Below, piece after piece: positions 1 to 6,646 of a stretch of DNA of 16,358 nucleotides (position 1 is its first letter; the number at the start of each line of letters is the position of its first letter). This DNA comes from an uncultured Bacillota bacterium (GTDB lineage: Bacteria > Bacillota_I > Bacilli_A > Erysipelotrichales > Erysipelotrichaceae): NCBI GenBank assembly GCA_949287785.1, contig CASEHR010000032.1, positions 1 to 16,358 on the forward strand, written 5' to 3'. The notes below the pieces were generated by a model that worked only from the letters and a program-made list of their open reading frames with translations, made no database searches and was not told the DNA's origin. Both the position numbers and the translations under genes were made by a program.

Positions 1-384
1 GAAGCTGAAGCTGGTGACAACATCGGTGCTCTTCTAAGAGGTGTCAACCGTGATGAAGTTGAAAGAGGACAAGTATTAGCTAAACCTGGTACAGTTACAC
101 CTCATACAAACTTCAAAGCGCAAGTCTACATCTTAACGAAAGAAGAAGGTGGCCGTCATACTCCATTCGTAAGTAACTACCGTCCACAATTCTACTTCCG
201 TACAACAGACGTTACCGGTGTCATCACTTTACCAGAAGGTACAGAAATGGTTATGCCTGGTGACCACGTTGAAATGACTGTTGAACTTATCGCTCCTATC
301 GCTATCGAAAACGGTACAAAGTTCTCTATCCGTGAAGGTGGCAGAACAGTAGGTTCAGGTAACGTAACGACAGTTATCAAATAA
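1..384 (+). CDS. tuf: Elongation factor Tu, C-terminal part (5' truncated by window)
   Basis: The frame is open from base 1 to a TAA at 382-384 and encodes 127 residues of EF-Tu, the GTPase that delivers aminoacyl-tRNA to the ribosome in the cytoplasm. It covers the end of domain II (GDNIGALLRG, then the RGQVLAKPG stretch) and all of domain III (EEGGRHTPF, YRPQFYFRTTDVTG, MPGD, IREGGRTVGSG, ending TVIK). These are among the most conserved EF-Tu stretches, so the identity is not in doubt. The G domain lies upstream of the window. Codon choice (CGT for Arg, many GTT, GAA, ACA and CCT codons) looks like that of a highly expressed gene and differs from the minus-strand genes. It is convergent with the long minus-strand series that follows, and it ends in its own intrinsic terminator about 20 bases later. 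Confidence 0.98.
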   Translation, partial: EAEAGDNIGALLRGVNRDEVERGQVLAKPGTVTPHTNFKAQVYILTKEEGGRHTPFVSNYRPQFYFRTTDVTGVITLPEGTEMVMPGDHVEMTVELIAPIAIENGTKFSIREGGRTVGSGNVTTVIK

Positions 385-405
385 GATAAGTCAAAGATTC
401 AAACT

Positions 406-432
406 AAGCCGTTCGATCGAACGGCTTTTTTA
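406..432 (+). terminator. Intrinsic terminator of tuf
   Basis: A perfect inverted repeat spans 406-427, centred between 416 and 417 with core GTTCGATCGAAC. On the plus strand it runs directly into six T residues (426-431). The stem contains AGCCGTTCG pairing with CGAACGGCT, a typical GC-rich stem with a U tract. It starts about 20 bases after the tuf stop codon. The T tract lies on the plus side only, so the hairpin serves tuf; the opposing operon has its own terminator nearby. Confidence 0.93.
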
Positions 433-440
433 ATGCAAAT

Positions 441-464
441 AAAAAGACTTCACGATGAAGTCTT
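441..464 (-). terminator. Intrinsic terminator of the minus-strand block C operon
   Basis: Read on the minus strand, a 9-bp stem AAGACTTCA / TGAAGTCTT (444-452 with 456-464) with a 3-base loop is followed by a T tract (complement of the A run 441-445). The GNAT stop codon (450-452) lies inside the 3' arm of this hairpin, and the last four codons (KTSS) are also part of it. The ribosome would therefore cover the hairpin during normal translation. With the tuf terminator at 406-432 this makes a convergent double-terminator boundary of only 65 bases. Confidence 0.88.
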
Positions 465-902
465 ATTGTATATCAGATGGTGATTGATGATCCTGATGCC
501 GTTTTTATTGACGATATTTTTATTCAGATAAGTAAAACCGAGATGCCGAAAGAGAGGCAAAGCGGTATTTGAAGCATACACTTCGATCGGCGCGGGATAG
601 TGATCGAGAATATACATGACGAGTTTTTTACCGATACCGGTCTTCGTATGATCTTTGTCGACATACAGAAGGTCGATCAGCCCATCTTCAAAAGTGATAT
701 AACCGACGATCTTCTCACCCAGATAAGCGATATATGCATCCTGCTTTGCAAAGATCCTGACAAAACGATCCCTGTCGACATCAGCCCAGGCAGCAAGTTC
801 TTCCTGACTGTAGTCATCTTCAGCCGTCGTATAGATGGTGTCCTTATACAGTTTTATCAGTTCATCGATACACTCATGATCATATCTTCTGATCACCACC
901 AT
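450..902 (-). CDS. GNAT-family N-acetyltransferase
   Basis: A 150-residue protein, the usual length for a single GNAT domain, which would transfer acetyl from acetyl-CoA to an amine. The opening IRRYDHECIDELIKLYKDTI resembles the N-terminal strand and helix of the fold. The middle strand runs IVGYITFEDGLIDLLYV. The acetyl-CoA pyrophosphate loop (motif A) is present as KTGIGKKL at about residues 87-94, and the C-terminal part ALPLFRHLGF (about 114-123) matches the family's closing motif. The substrate cannot be read from the sequence; distant relatives include tRNA-, protein- and small-molecule acetylases. The ATG follows the upstream hydrolase stop with no gap (TAAATG), with GAGGG about 12 bases upstream as a weak Shine-Dalgarno. 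It is the last gene of block C, and its 3' end is built into the terminator. Confidence 0.85.
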   Translation of the reverse strand: MVVIRRYDHECIDELIKLYKDTIYTTAEDDYSQEELAAWADVDRDRFVRIFAKQDAYIAYLGEKIVGYITFEDGLIDLLYVDKDHTKTGIGKKLVMYILDHYPAPIEVYASNTALPLFRHLGFTYLNKNIVNKNGIRIINHHLIYNKTSS

Positions 903-1592
903 TTAAAACTTGCCCTCAATAAAATCATCGATCAGAGCCAGCGTTATCGGTCCGTCGACTTCATCATCGAGGATCCGATGCTGGCCATCAGCTAAGATGA
1001 CGCACTTCTTTTCTTTGATCTTCATCTTCTTATAATACTTTAAAGCTACGGTATATGGGATCAGTTCATCATTCATGCAGGCGACAAAGAGCGTCGGGCA
1101 GGTGACCTTTTCGATCCCTTTTTTACAATTATTGACGACATCGATAAATGTAGCGGTGAATTCAGCGGGCAAAGGAACATATTTTTCCTTTTCTTCCGGT
1201 CTCTTCGGACCGAACGCATATCCTTTGGCGGTCGTTGCGCTGAGGTATTCAAAAGCCGGCGCCAGTAAGATCAGTTTTTTGATATTGAATTTACCGGCGA
1301 GATAGGCAGCGATGACACCACCCATGCTGAAACCGATCAGGATGATCTCCTGTTTATCGTTTTTGGCTTTGATGATCTCCTCTTCAGCTCTGGCTACCCA
1401 GTTGTACCAGATATTATCCGACGGATAACGCTGATCGAACAAGGCAGGCGCTATCACTTTATAGCGCTCATCGAAGTGCTTAAAAAGCGGCAAGTACTCA
1501 TCGGTCTTGCGCTTGCCAAAACCGTGGATCGCAATGATCACCGGTTTTCTGTCTTCCTTTGTCTTCCTTTTGAATATTCTGAACAGATCCAT
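903..1592 (-). CDS. Alpha/beta hydrolase (serine esterase/lipase-like)
   Basis: A 229-residue single-domain alpha/beta hydrolase with no signal peptide, so cytosolic. The oxyanion strand is AIHGFG (about 21-26), the nucleophile elbow GFSMGG has Ser89, the acid is probably Asp175 in CMNDELIP, and the His is His205 in GQHRI. All triad members are in family order. Between Gly100 and about residue 160 there is a modest lid region. The substrate is unknown; small cytosolic members of this type act on carboxyl esters. The ATG at 1590-1592 follows the CcdA-thioredoxin stop by 2 bases, and AGCAGG just upstream is a usable ribosome binding site lying inside the end of that gene. The close spacing on both sides suggests a shared mRNA with its neighbours, but the function of the hydrolase does not follow from them. 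Confidence 0.85.
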   Translation of the reverse strand: MDLFRIFKRKTKEDRKPVIIAIHGFGKRKTDEYLPLFKHFDERYKVIAPALFDQRYPSDNIWYNWVARAEEEIIKAKNDKQEIILIGFSMGGVIAAYLAGKFNIKKLILLAPAFEYLSATTAKGYAFGPKRPEEKEKYVPLPAEFTATFIDVVNNCKKGIEKVTCPTLFVACMNDELIPYTVALKYYKKMKIKEKKCVILADGQHRILDDEVDGPITLALIDDFIEGKF

Positions 1593-1594
1593 CT

Positions 1595-2785
1595 TTACCT
1601 GCTTTCATAGCGCTCTTTTGCCATATTGAACACTTCCATCATCATCTCACTGTCAAGCGCCCCGCTTTGATAACCGATATATGTGCCATCCGGTCCGATG
1701 TAGGCGATCGTCGGAAATGAGCTTATACCGAGATAGGCAAACATCGTATCGTCATCGTATAAGACCGGTATATCGATCGCGTATTCTTCGATAAACTCAT
1801 CAGTCGTCATATCGCTCCGCTGACTGTTGATATTATCGCTCATGACATACAAAGCGACGACCTCATCTTCATCGATCCCTTCCGCAAAAGCCTTATAGTC
1901 ATCGATCTCACCGATACAGTAATTGCACCATGATGCGACGAAGTTAAGAGCGATATACTTACCTTCATAATCACTCAGTGTATGCCGCTTGCCATACTGA
2001 TCATACAGCTCAAATTCATACATCGAAAGCGTGTCCTGATCAGCCGCAGTGTCATCTTTTCCGGATGATTCGACTAATAGTTTATCATAAGCGACCTTCG
2101 TATCATAGATATTGCCGGCGGCATCATAGACCATATAAGCTCCGAAAAGGAGGATGATGACAGCAGCGATCTTATAGATAACGGTTATGGTGTCACGATG
2201 TTTCTTGATGAAAGTCAGGGCCAGATCGTAAAAGATACCCAAGAGTAAAAACGGTATCGTAAAACCCAGGGCATAAAAAAGGATCAGCAGATTACCGACA
2301 AGAGCCTCACTGGTACTGGCCATGATCAAGACATTGGCCATCATCGGCCCGATACACGGCGTCCAGGCAAAAGAGAACACGAAACCCAAAAGGAAGGCTT
2401 TGAGGAAATTCATCCCCTTCGTTTCGACTTTATCACGGAAACTGTATTCTCTGTTGAAGACTTTGATATCGATGATACCTAGTTGATATAAAGCGATGAT
2501 GATCATGAAGATACCACCGATGATCATCACGATATCGCTGATATCAACGATCAGATCACGGATGATATCCGAGGCGATGGCTAAGATAAAATAGACTGTC
2601 GATATGCCCAGGATAAAAAAGAAAGTCGTCAGAAAGATCCTGATCCGACGTCTTAAACCATCGCCGCTTCCGCTATCGGTACCGGCGATATACGCCATAT
2701 AAAGCGGTATTAACGGTAAGATACAAGGTGATAAGAAGGAAGCCAGGCCTTCAATAAAGACCCCGAGATAAGACATCACATCCAT
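1595..2785 (-). CDS. CcdA-type thiol-disulfide transporter fused to a thioredoxin-like (TlpA/ResA-like) domain
   Basis: A 396-residue fusion. Residues 1 to about 225 form a CcdA/DsbD-beta-like membrane domain with about six hydrophobic segments and the two family cysteines, Cys21 in FLSPCILP and Cys144 in WTPCIGP, which pass electrons across the membrane. After a polar linker (about 226-252), residues 255-396 form a thioredoxin fold of the TlpA/ResA type, with active site WCNYC (Cys287, Cys290) and cis-Pro358 in SFPTI. By family logic the thioredoxin domain faces outside and receives reducing equivalents from the membrane domain to reduce cell-envelope thiols. Separate CcdA and TlpA/ResA proteins are the common arrangement, and fusions like this occur in several Bacillota. 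The gene lies 1 base after uppP (TAA T ATG) with no strong ribosome binding site of its own, so it probably depends on translational coupling. No cytochrome c genes are seen nearby. Confidence 0.92.
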   Translation of the reverse strand: MDVMSYLGVFIEGLASFLSPCILPLIPLYMAYIAGTDSGSGDGLRRRIRIFLTTFFFILGISTVYFILAIASDIIRDLIVDISDIVMIIGGIFMIIIALYQLGIIDIKVFNREYSFRDKVETKGMNFLKAFLLGFVFSFAWTPCIGPMMANVLIMASTSEALVGNLLILFYALGFTIPFLLLGIFYDLALTFIKKHRDTITVIYKIAAVIILLFGAYMVYDAAGNIYDTKVAYDKLLVESSGKDDTAADQDTLSMYEFELYDQYGKRHTLSDYEGKYIALNFVASWCNYCIGEIDDYKAFAEGIDEDEVVALYVMSDNINSQRSDMTTDEFIEEYAIDIPVLYDDDTMFAYLGISSFPTIAYIGPDGTYIGYQSGALDSEMMMEVFNMAKERYESR

Positions 2786-2786
2786 A

Positions 2787-3617
2787 TTATGCCAACCAGA
2801 AGTACAATAAGACGACGATACCTAAGATGATCCGATAGTAACCGAATATCTTAAAGTCGTGTTTTTTGATATAGCTGAGTAAGAATCTGATGACGATGAC
2901 CGAGACGACAAAAGCGCTGATCATCCCCACTAGTAAGATCATGTATTCCATAAGAGAAAAACTGAGACCGATCTTGATGACCTTCAACAAGCTCGCCCCA
3001 AACATGACCGGGATCGCCAAAAAGAAGGTAAATTCGGTAGCTACCGTCCGGTCGATACCGATCAAAAGCGCCCCTAAGATCGTCGCTCCGGAACGTGATG
3101 TGCCGGGGAAGATCGCGGCGATAAGCTGAAAGAGACCGATGTAGACAGCATCTTTATAAGACAGGGCTTTTAAGGTGCTGACCCGGAAAGAAGTTCTTTT
3201 CCGATTTTCAATGACGATAAACCCGACACCGAATATTATCAGCATCAGGGCAACAACGATACTGTTATACAGATATTTCTCAAGGATATCATCAAAAAGG
3301 ATACCGACGATTGCTGCCGGTATACATGCCACGAGGATCTTACCCCAGAGGTTGAGCGTCGACAGTTTGACTTGGACCCCTTTATCCTTACTGTAACGAA
3401 ACGGCCAGATCTTTTTAAACATCAAAACGACGACTGCCATGATTGCCCCTAATTGGATGACGACCAAAAAGAGATTCCAGAAATCATCGGACACATTGAG
3501 TGTGATGAGATCCTCCAGGATGATCATGTGACCGGTCGATGAGATCGGTAACCATTCAGTGATTCCCTCGACCACACCAAACAAGATCCCTTTCAAAATT
3601 TCAACGAACATTTCCAT
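2787..3617 (-). CDS. uppP: Undecaprenyl-diphosphate phosphatase (UppP/BacA family)
   Basis: A 276-residue integral membrane phosphatase that recycles undecaprenyl pyrophosphate to the monophosphate carrier used for peptidoglycan and other surface polymers; the family also gives bacitracin tolerance. Both signature regions are intact: EGITEWLPISSTGH at residues 17-30 (Glu17, Glu21, Ser27, His30) and PGTSRSGATI at 171-180 (Ser174, Arg175). Length and the 7-8 membrane segments are normal for the family. The ATG is at 3615-3617, 1 base after the divergent GTPase stop (TGA T ATG), with no good Shine-Dalgarno, which suggests coupled translation. Its place behind two metal GTPases is not obviously functional and may only reflect shared transcription. 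Confidence 0.97.
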   Translation of the reverse strand: MEMFVEILKGILFGVVEGITEWLPISSTGHMIILEDLITLNVSDDFWNLFLVVIQLGAIMAVVVLMFKKIWPFRYSKDKGVQVKLSTLNLWGKILVACIPAAIVGILFDDILEKYLYNSIVVALMLIIFGVGFIVIENRKRTSFRVSTLKALSYKDAVYIGLFQLIAAIFPGTSRSGATILGALLIGIDRTVATEFTFFLAIPVMFGASLLKVIKIGLSFSLMEYMILLVGMISAFVVSVIVIRFLLSYIKKHDFKIFGYYRIILGIVVLLYFWLA

Positions 3618-3618
3618 A

Positions 3619-4557
3619 TCAGTTAAACGTCACCAATTCTTCCTTTGGTGTCTCTCCTTTACTAACGTTATTCACATATAAAAGACAGGTCTTATAACCG
3701 TCTTCGGCATCGATGAGATGGATGATGCCGTCAAGCTTATAATACATATCTTTTTCGATCTTTTTCTTGTCGATCCCGACGACGGTGATCCCGATATCTG
3801 CGATATCATCGCTGCAGCACACCATCGCCCGTCGACCCATGATCATGGCTTTATCATAAGCTTTCAGATCCTCGATGAGCTTTGCGTTGATGATGATGTG
3901 CTTGTTTTCGTATTTTGCCGGGTCGTCGGCAGCATCCATATACCATAGACCGTAATCAGCGTCATCGATGATGAGCGGATCTTTACTTAGATCGAAGAGC
4001 TCATCACTCTTGAATCCGACGATATCACCGTTCATATCCTCAAAAACGAGGTCGATCCGCGGATTGATGGCTTTGATGTTGTTACGGATAAACAGATGAT
4101 CATCACCATTGAAACGGTTGAAGATCGCCACTTCGGCGATCTTTATATGATCGTAAATGAACTGTTTGAGGTTTAAAAGCTGCATACGGAAGGCGGATGC
4201 ATCGACGATCGTCAGGATCTCTGCGATCTCCCAGTTATTGATAAGACCGTATTCCCTTAAATACCGGGCTTCATTCTGCAAACCGTTACACTCCATGATG
4301 ATCCTGTCAAAGGTATAGATCTTTTCAAAATCACGCATCTTTTCGATCGTGAGATCTTCGATCCTTTCAAAATAGATGACGAAAGAATTAGTCTTCTTCA
4401 GGAAGGCTTCGTCATATTCCTCTTCACCCTCTTCAAAAGCAATGATCATCGTTCTTTCATCGACGGTAAAACCGGGATCCAACAAGGTCTCTTTGATCAC
4501 CGTCGTCTTGCCGCTGTCCAAAAGACCGCTGAATATGTATAATGGCTTGCTTATCAC
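3619..4557 (-). CDS. Divergent CobW-family (G3E) GTPase, partner type without CxCC
   Basis: A 312-residue G3E P-loop GTPase, paralogous to its upstream neighbour but altered. The P-loop GLLDSGKTT (11-19) is intact, and FEEGEEEYD (41-49) follows as the switch region. Where the neighbour has the metal-binding GCICC, this protein reads SFVIYF, so the CxCC motif is gone. The ExxG motif is ECNG (89-92). The guanine-specificity motif is degenerate: FNRFN (146-150) instead of SKxD. The C-terminal domain contains GRRAMVCCSDD (241-251), an Arg/Met/CysCys signature I associate with CobW partner proteins and DUF1980-type C-terminal domains. There is no His-rich loop. It starts at GTG (4555-4557), overlapping the stop of the canonical GTPase (GTGA), with AAGGA 8 bases upstream. 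I infer that it works with that GTPase in metal delivery; the metal and client are unknown. Confidence 0.85.
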   Translation of the reverse strand: MISKPLYIFSGLLDSGKTTVIKETLLDPGFTVDERTMIIAFEEGEEEYDEAFLKKTNSFVIYFERIEDLTIEKMRDFEKIYTFDRIIMECNGLQNEARYLREYGLINNWEIAEILTIVDASAFRMQLLNLKQFIYDHIKIAEVAIFNRFNGDDHLFIRNNIKAINPRIDLVFEDMNGDIVGFKSDELFDLSKDPLIIDDADYGLWYMDAADDPAKYENKHIIINAKLIEDLKAYDKAMIMGRRAMVCCSDDIADIGITVVGIDKKKIEKDMYYKLDGIIHLIDAEDGYKTCLLYVNNVSKGETPKEELVTFN

Positions 4558-5486
4558 TTAAACAGTCCTTCCATCACTTCTCTTTCGACTTTCGTACCGA
4601 TGATGACGACTGTACCAGCCTTTGAGGCATTGGCCCTGGCCACCATGATATCATCACCGCTGCGGTCAAAATAGAGATATCTTTCATCACCATAGACGAT
4701 ACCCTTGACCCTGACGATCTCATCAGGCATCTGCTTCAGGATATCGATAAGTTCATCTTTTTTAAAGTGACGGTCTGTCTTGATCGCTATCGATACAAAG
4801 ACTTCATCCGCATCATGATGATGGTGGTGGTGATCATGATGATCATGATGGCAGTGTTCCTCGATCTCCTCATCATGCATACAACCGGCACATTCGGCAC
4901 AATCACAGGTATCCTTCTTCATGATGGCAAAGAGATCATTGGCTGTCATGTCACGATATGGCTGATCTAAGATCGTCACTTCATCGTTGAGCTCGCTCAG
5001 CATCGCTTTGGTCGATTCAAGACGCTCATCATCGATCGTATCGAGTTTAGACAAGACGATCGCATTGGCAGCGATGACCTGATCATCAAAAAACTCCCGG
5101 AAATTGCGATGGTAAGACAGCGCTTTTTTCGCATCGACCATGGTGATATGGCTGGCTAAGCGGAAATCATCGTCCTGAATGATGGTCATCATGACCTCTG
5201 ACAGCTTTCCGACCCCGCTTGGTTCAATGATCAGATTCTCAATATCCATCGCCTTGATATCCTTTAAAACGTTGATGAGATCACCCTTCAAGCTGCAGCA
5301 GATACAGCCGCTGTTGATCTCTTTGACCATCAATCCATCATCAAAAAGACTGCCGTCGATACCTGCTTCACCAAACTCATTCTCAATGAGCATCGCTTTA
5401 CCGAAAACACCGCCCGCCAGAAGTTTTTTGATGAAAGTCGTCTTGCCGGCGCCTAAAAATCCCGATATGATGTACACATTTATCAT
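4554..5486 (-). CDS. CobW-family (G3E) GTPase, zinc-chaperone type with Cys cluster and His-rich loop
   Basis: A 310-residue COG0523/CobW GTPase, a family that loads metals (zinc in ZNG1/YeiR-like members) into client proteins using GTP. Motifs in order: P-loop GFLGAGKTT (9-17), EFGEAGIDGSL (37-47), metal site GCICC (Cys61, Cys63, Cys64), EPSG (88-91) and SKLD (146-149). An insert at about 192-226 carries CDCAECAGC (Cys194, 196, 199, 202), then HCHHDHHDHH and further His, which could hold several more metal ions. A typical CobW C-terminal domain follows (about 228-310). The ATG at 5484-5486 overlaps the upstream stop (ATGA) and the downstream GTPase overlaps its stop (GTGA), so the three genes are coupled. 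YjiA- or YciC-like zinc chaperones are the closest concept; cobalt or nickel cannot be excluded. Confidence 0.93.
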   Translation of the reverse strand: MINVYIISGFLGAGKTTFIKKLLAGGVFGKAMLIENEFGEAGIDGSLFDDGLMVKEINSGCICCSLKGDLINVLKDIKAMDIENLIIEPSGVGKLSEVMMTIIQDDDFRLASHITMVDAKKALSYHRNFREFFDDQVIAANAIVLSKLDTIDDERLESTKAMLSELNDEVTILDQPYRDMTANDLFAIMKKDTCDCAECAGCMHDEEIEEHCHHDHHDHHHHHHDADEVFVSIAIKTDRHFKKDELIDILKQMPDEIVRVKGIVYGDERYLYFDRSGDDIMVARANASKAGTVVIIGTKVEREVMEGLFK

Positions 5487-5935
5487 AATTCCTTTTCCCT
5501 CCTGACTCTTTTGATCAGATCCTTGATCTCCGTTTCTTTATCCAAAGGCACAAATAAAAACAAGGTCCTCTTCTTGTATGTAAAACTCAATTCAATGTCT
5601 TTTTCCTTCTTCTCATAAGTCAGATCATCGACTTTCGTATACGGAAAGCCCCGGCCCAGGATTATGAATTCCTTATGGCCGAATCCGCTGGGGGTGATCA
5701 TAAAGACACCGCCGCAGATGACTAAAACGACAAAGACGACCAGTGATACAAGGTCATAATAGCGGATATAAGCTAGAAGACCGCATACAAAAAACAAGAC
5801 CGGGATGATAAAGCGCATCCCGCTTTTACATTCATAGATGACCTTTTTACCCCTGACAAGACAGATGAGCGTCGTCACCACCGCAAAAGCGATGAGAAAG
5901 ATATCCGCCCCGTAAGCAAACAAAAACTCGATCAT
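5483..5935 (-). CDS. Small membrane protein with C-terminal soluble domain, function unknown
   Basis: 150 residues that I do not recognise with certainty. There are three hydrophobic segments: about 8-27 (ADIFLIAFAVVTTLICLV), 41-57 (RFIIPVLFFVCGLLAYI) and 62-80 (LVSLVVFVVLVICGGVFMI). A soluble tail of about 65 residues follows, with alternating beta-like strands (EFIILGRGFPY, LTYEKK, IELSFTYKKRTLFLFV) and a basic closing helix (EIKDLIKRVRRE). Membrane anchor plus a small beta-rich tail resembles DUF5673/PH-like proteins of Bacillota; this is a resemblance by eye. The start overlaps the previous stop (ATGA) and its end overlaps the start of the canonical CobW GTPase (ATGA), so it is translationally linked to the GTPase pair. 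There is no clear metal-binding cluster (only Cys25, Cys36, Cys51, Cys74). Confidence 0.75.
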   Translation of the reverse strand: MIEFLFAYGADIFLIAFAVVTTLICLVRGKKVIYECKSGMRFIIPVLFFVCGLLAYIRYYDLVSLVVFVVLVICGGVFMITPSGFGHKEFIILGRGFPYTKVDDLTYEKKEKDIELSFTYKKRTLFLFVPLDKETEIKDLIKRVRREKEL

Positions 5936-6213
5936 CTGACTACCCTTTTAAAGATCGCCGAAGCGATAAACTTAAAGATGAAACTCAGGATGACCAGACA
6001 TATCGCCACAAACAGGATATCACTGAGCAATCCGCTTGAGCCGATCATCGGTGCTACATTGACCGCTACACCGATCGTAACGACGATACAGACCTCGTAT
6101 ATCAGCAAGAGCTTCTTGCAGACCTCTTTTAAACCTTCCGAGACCTTGTAGGTTACGCCCCCGATCTCGATCTCCGTCCTGTATCCTTTGGCTATATTGA
6201 TAACTTTATTCAT
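5932..6213 (-). CDS. Small two-segment membrane protein, function unknown
   Basis: A 93-residue hypothetical membrane protein. The amphipathic N-terminus (about 1-35) contains a short GYRTEIEIGGVTYKVSEGL stretch that looks like a small beta hairpin. Two hydrophobic segments follow (about 36-57 and 64-85), ending in a basic tail (FKRVVR). I chose the ATG at 6211-6213 over the in-frame GTG at 6214-6216, because AAGAGG lies 6 bases before the ATG but only 3 before the GTG. It overlaps the end of the PPC-domain gene by 8 bases, and its stop overlaps the next membrane gene (ATGA). This places it firmly in the coupled series leading to the CobW GTPases. No family could be assigned; a subunit of a small membrane complex with the 150-residue neighbour is a guess. 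Confidence 0.7.
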   Translation of the reverse strand: MNKVINIAKGYRTEIEIGGVTYKVSEGLKEVCKKLLLIYEVCIVVTIGVAVNVAPMIGSSGLLSDILFVAICLVILSFIFKFIASAIFKRVVR

Positions 6214-6610
6214 CACACACCTCTTTGAAGACTATTTCATCATAGCCTGTCTGCGCATCGTATCTGCGCTCACTAGTATACTCTTTTAACTCTCCTAAGA
6301 CCAGTTCGACCGTCGTATCGACGATACAGCCTTTCGCAAGATGACCACCGAGACATTGTCCCTTGTCGTCACTGACCGCGATATGCAGGTGTGCTTTCCC
6401 TTTTGATACCGTTCCGTTTAAAGACAGGATCTCAAAGTGATCGTCGATCTCCATATAGGCGATCGCTTTGGCTAAACGTACTTTAAAATGTTTGATACAG
6501 CCGACACTTGAGAAGATGACCACCGTATCAAGACCTTTTTCTTTACAGAAGTCTTCGATCTTATCTTTCAGATCTTCACCGTTTACTAACCTGAGACAAT
6601 ACATACGCAT
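6206..6610 (-). CDS. PPC-domain (DUF296) protein
   Basis: A 134-residue stand-alone PPC (plants and prokaryotes conserved, DUF296) domain. The first strand is YCLRLVNGEDL. The middle VVIFSSVGCIKHFKVR (30-45) and the family hallmark KAHLHIAVSDDKGQCLGGHLAKGC (72-95) are followed by TTVELVLGEL. His74, His76 and His90 are the conserved clustered histidines; family structures are trimers in which these have been suggested to bind a metal. There is no AT-hook as in the plant AHL relatives, so DNA binding is uncertain. It is the first gene of block C, directly upstream of and coupled to two membrane proteins and a metal-GTPase pair, so a metal-related role is a reasonable inference. Start is the ATG at 6608-6610; a second in-frame ATG at 6602-6604 is possible. 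The Shine-Dalgarno is poor. Confidence 0.88.
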   Translation of the reverse strand: MRMYCLRLVNGEDLKDKIEDFCKEKGLDTVVIFSSVGCIKHFKVRLAKAIAYMEIDDHFEILSLNGTVSKGKAHLHIAVSDDKGQCLGGHLAKGCIVDTTVELVLGELKEYTSERRYDAQTGYDEIVFKEVCDE

Positions 6611-6616
6611 GCCTAT

Positions 6617-6646
6617 ATTTTAATACAAAGCACCATACTTGGCCAA
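6617..6646 (-). promoter_or_regulatory. Candidate promoter of block C, possibly giving a leaderless mRNA
   Basis: On the minus strand TTGGCC (6646-6641) is followed after 18 bases by TAAAAT (6622-6617), then ATAGGC and the ATG at 6610. A start site 7 bases after the -10 would fall on or next to the A of the ATG. An overlapping alternative is TTGATT (6650-6645) with TATTAA (6625-6620) at 19 bases. Palindromes TTGGCCAA (6639-6646) and GTGCAC (6651-6656) sit on the -35 side and could be operator sites. The -35 match is weak, so this is tentative. Confidence 0.35.

Noticed and set aside
4811..4860. ATG/ATC-rich repeat-like tract (possible microsatellite)
   Set aside because: It is the coding sequence of the His/Asp-rich loop of the CobW GTPase (CAT/CAC/GAT codons), in frame and conserved in type; no need for a non-coding repeat.
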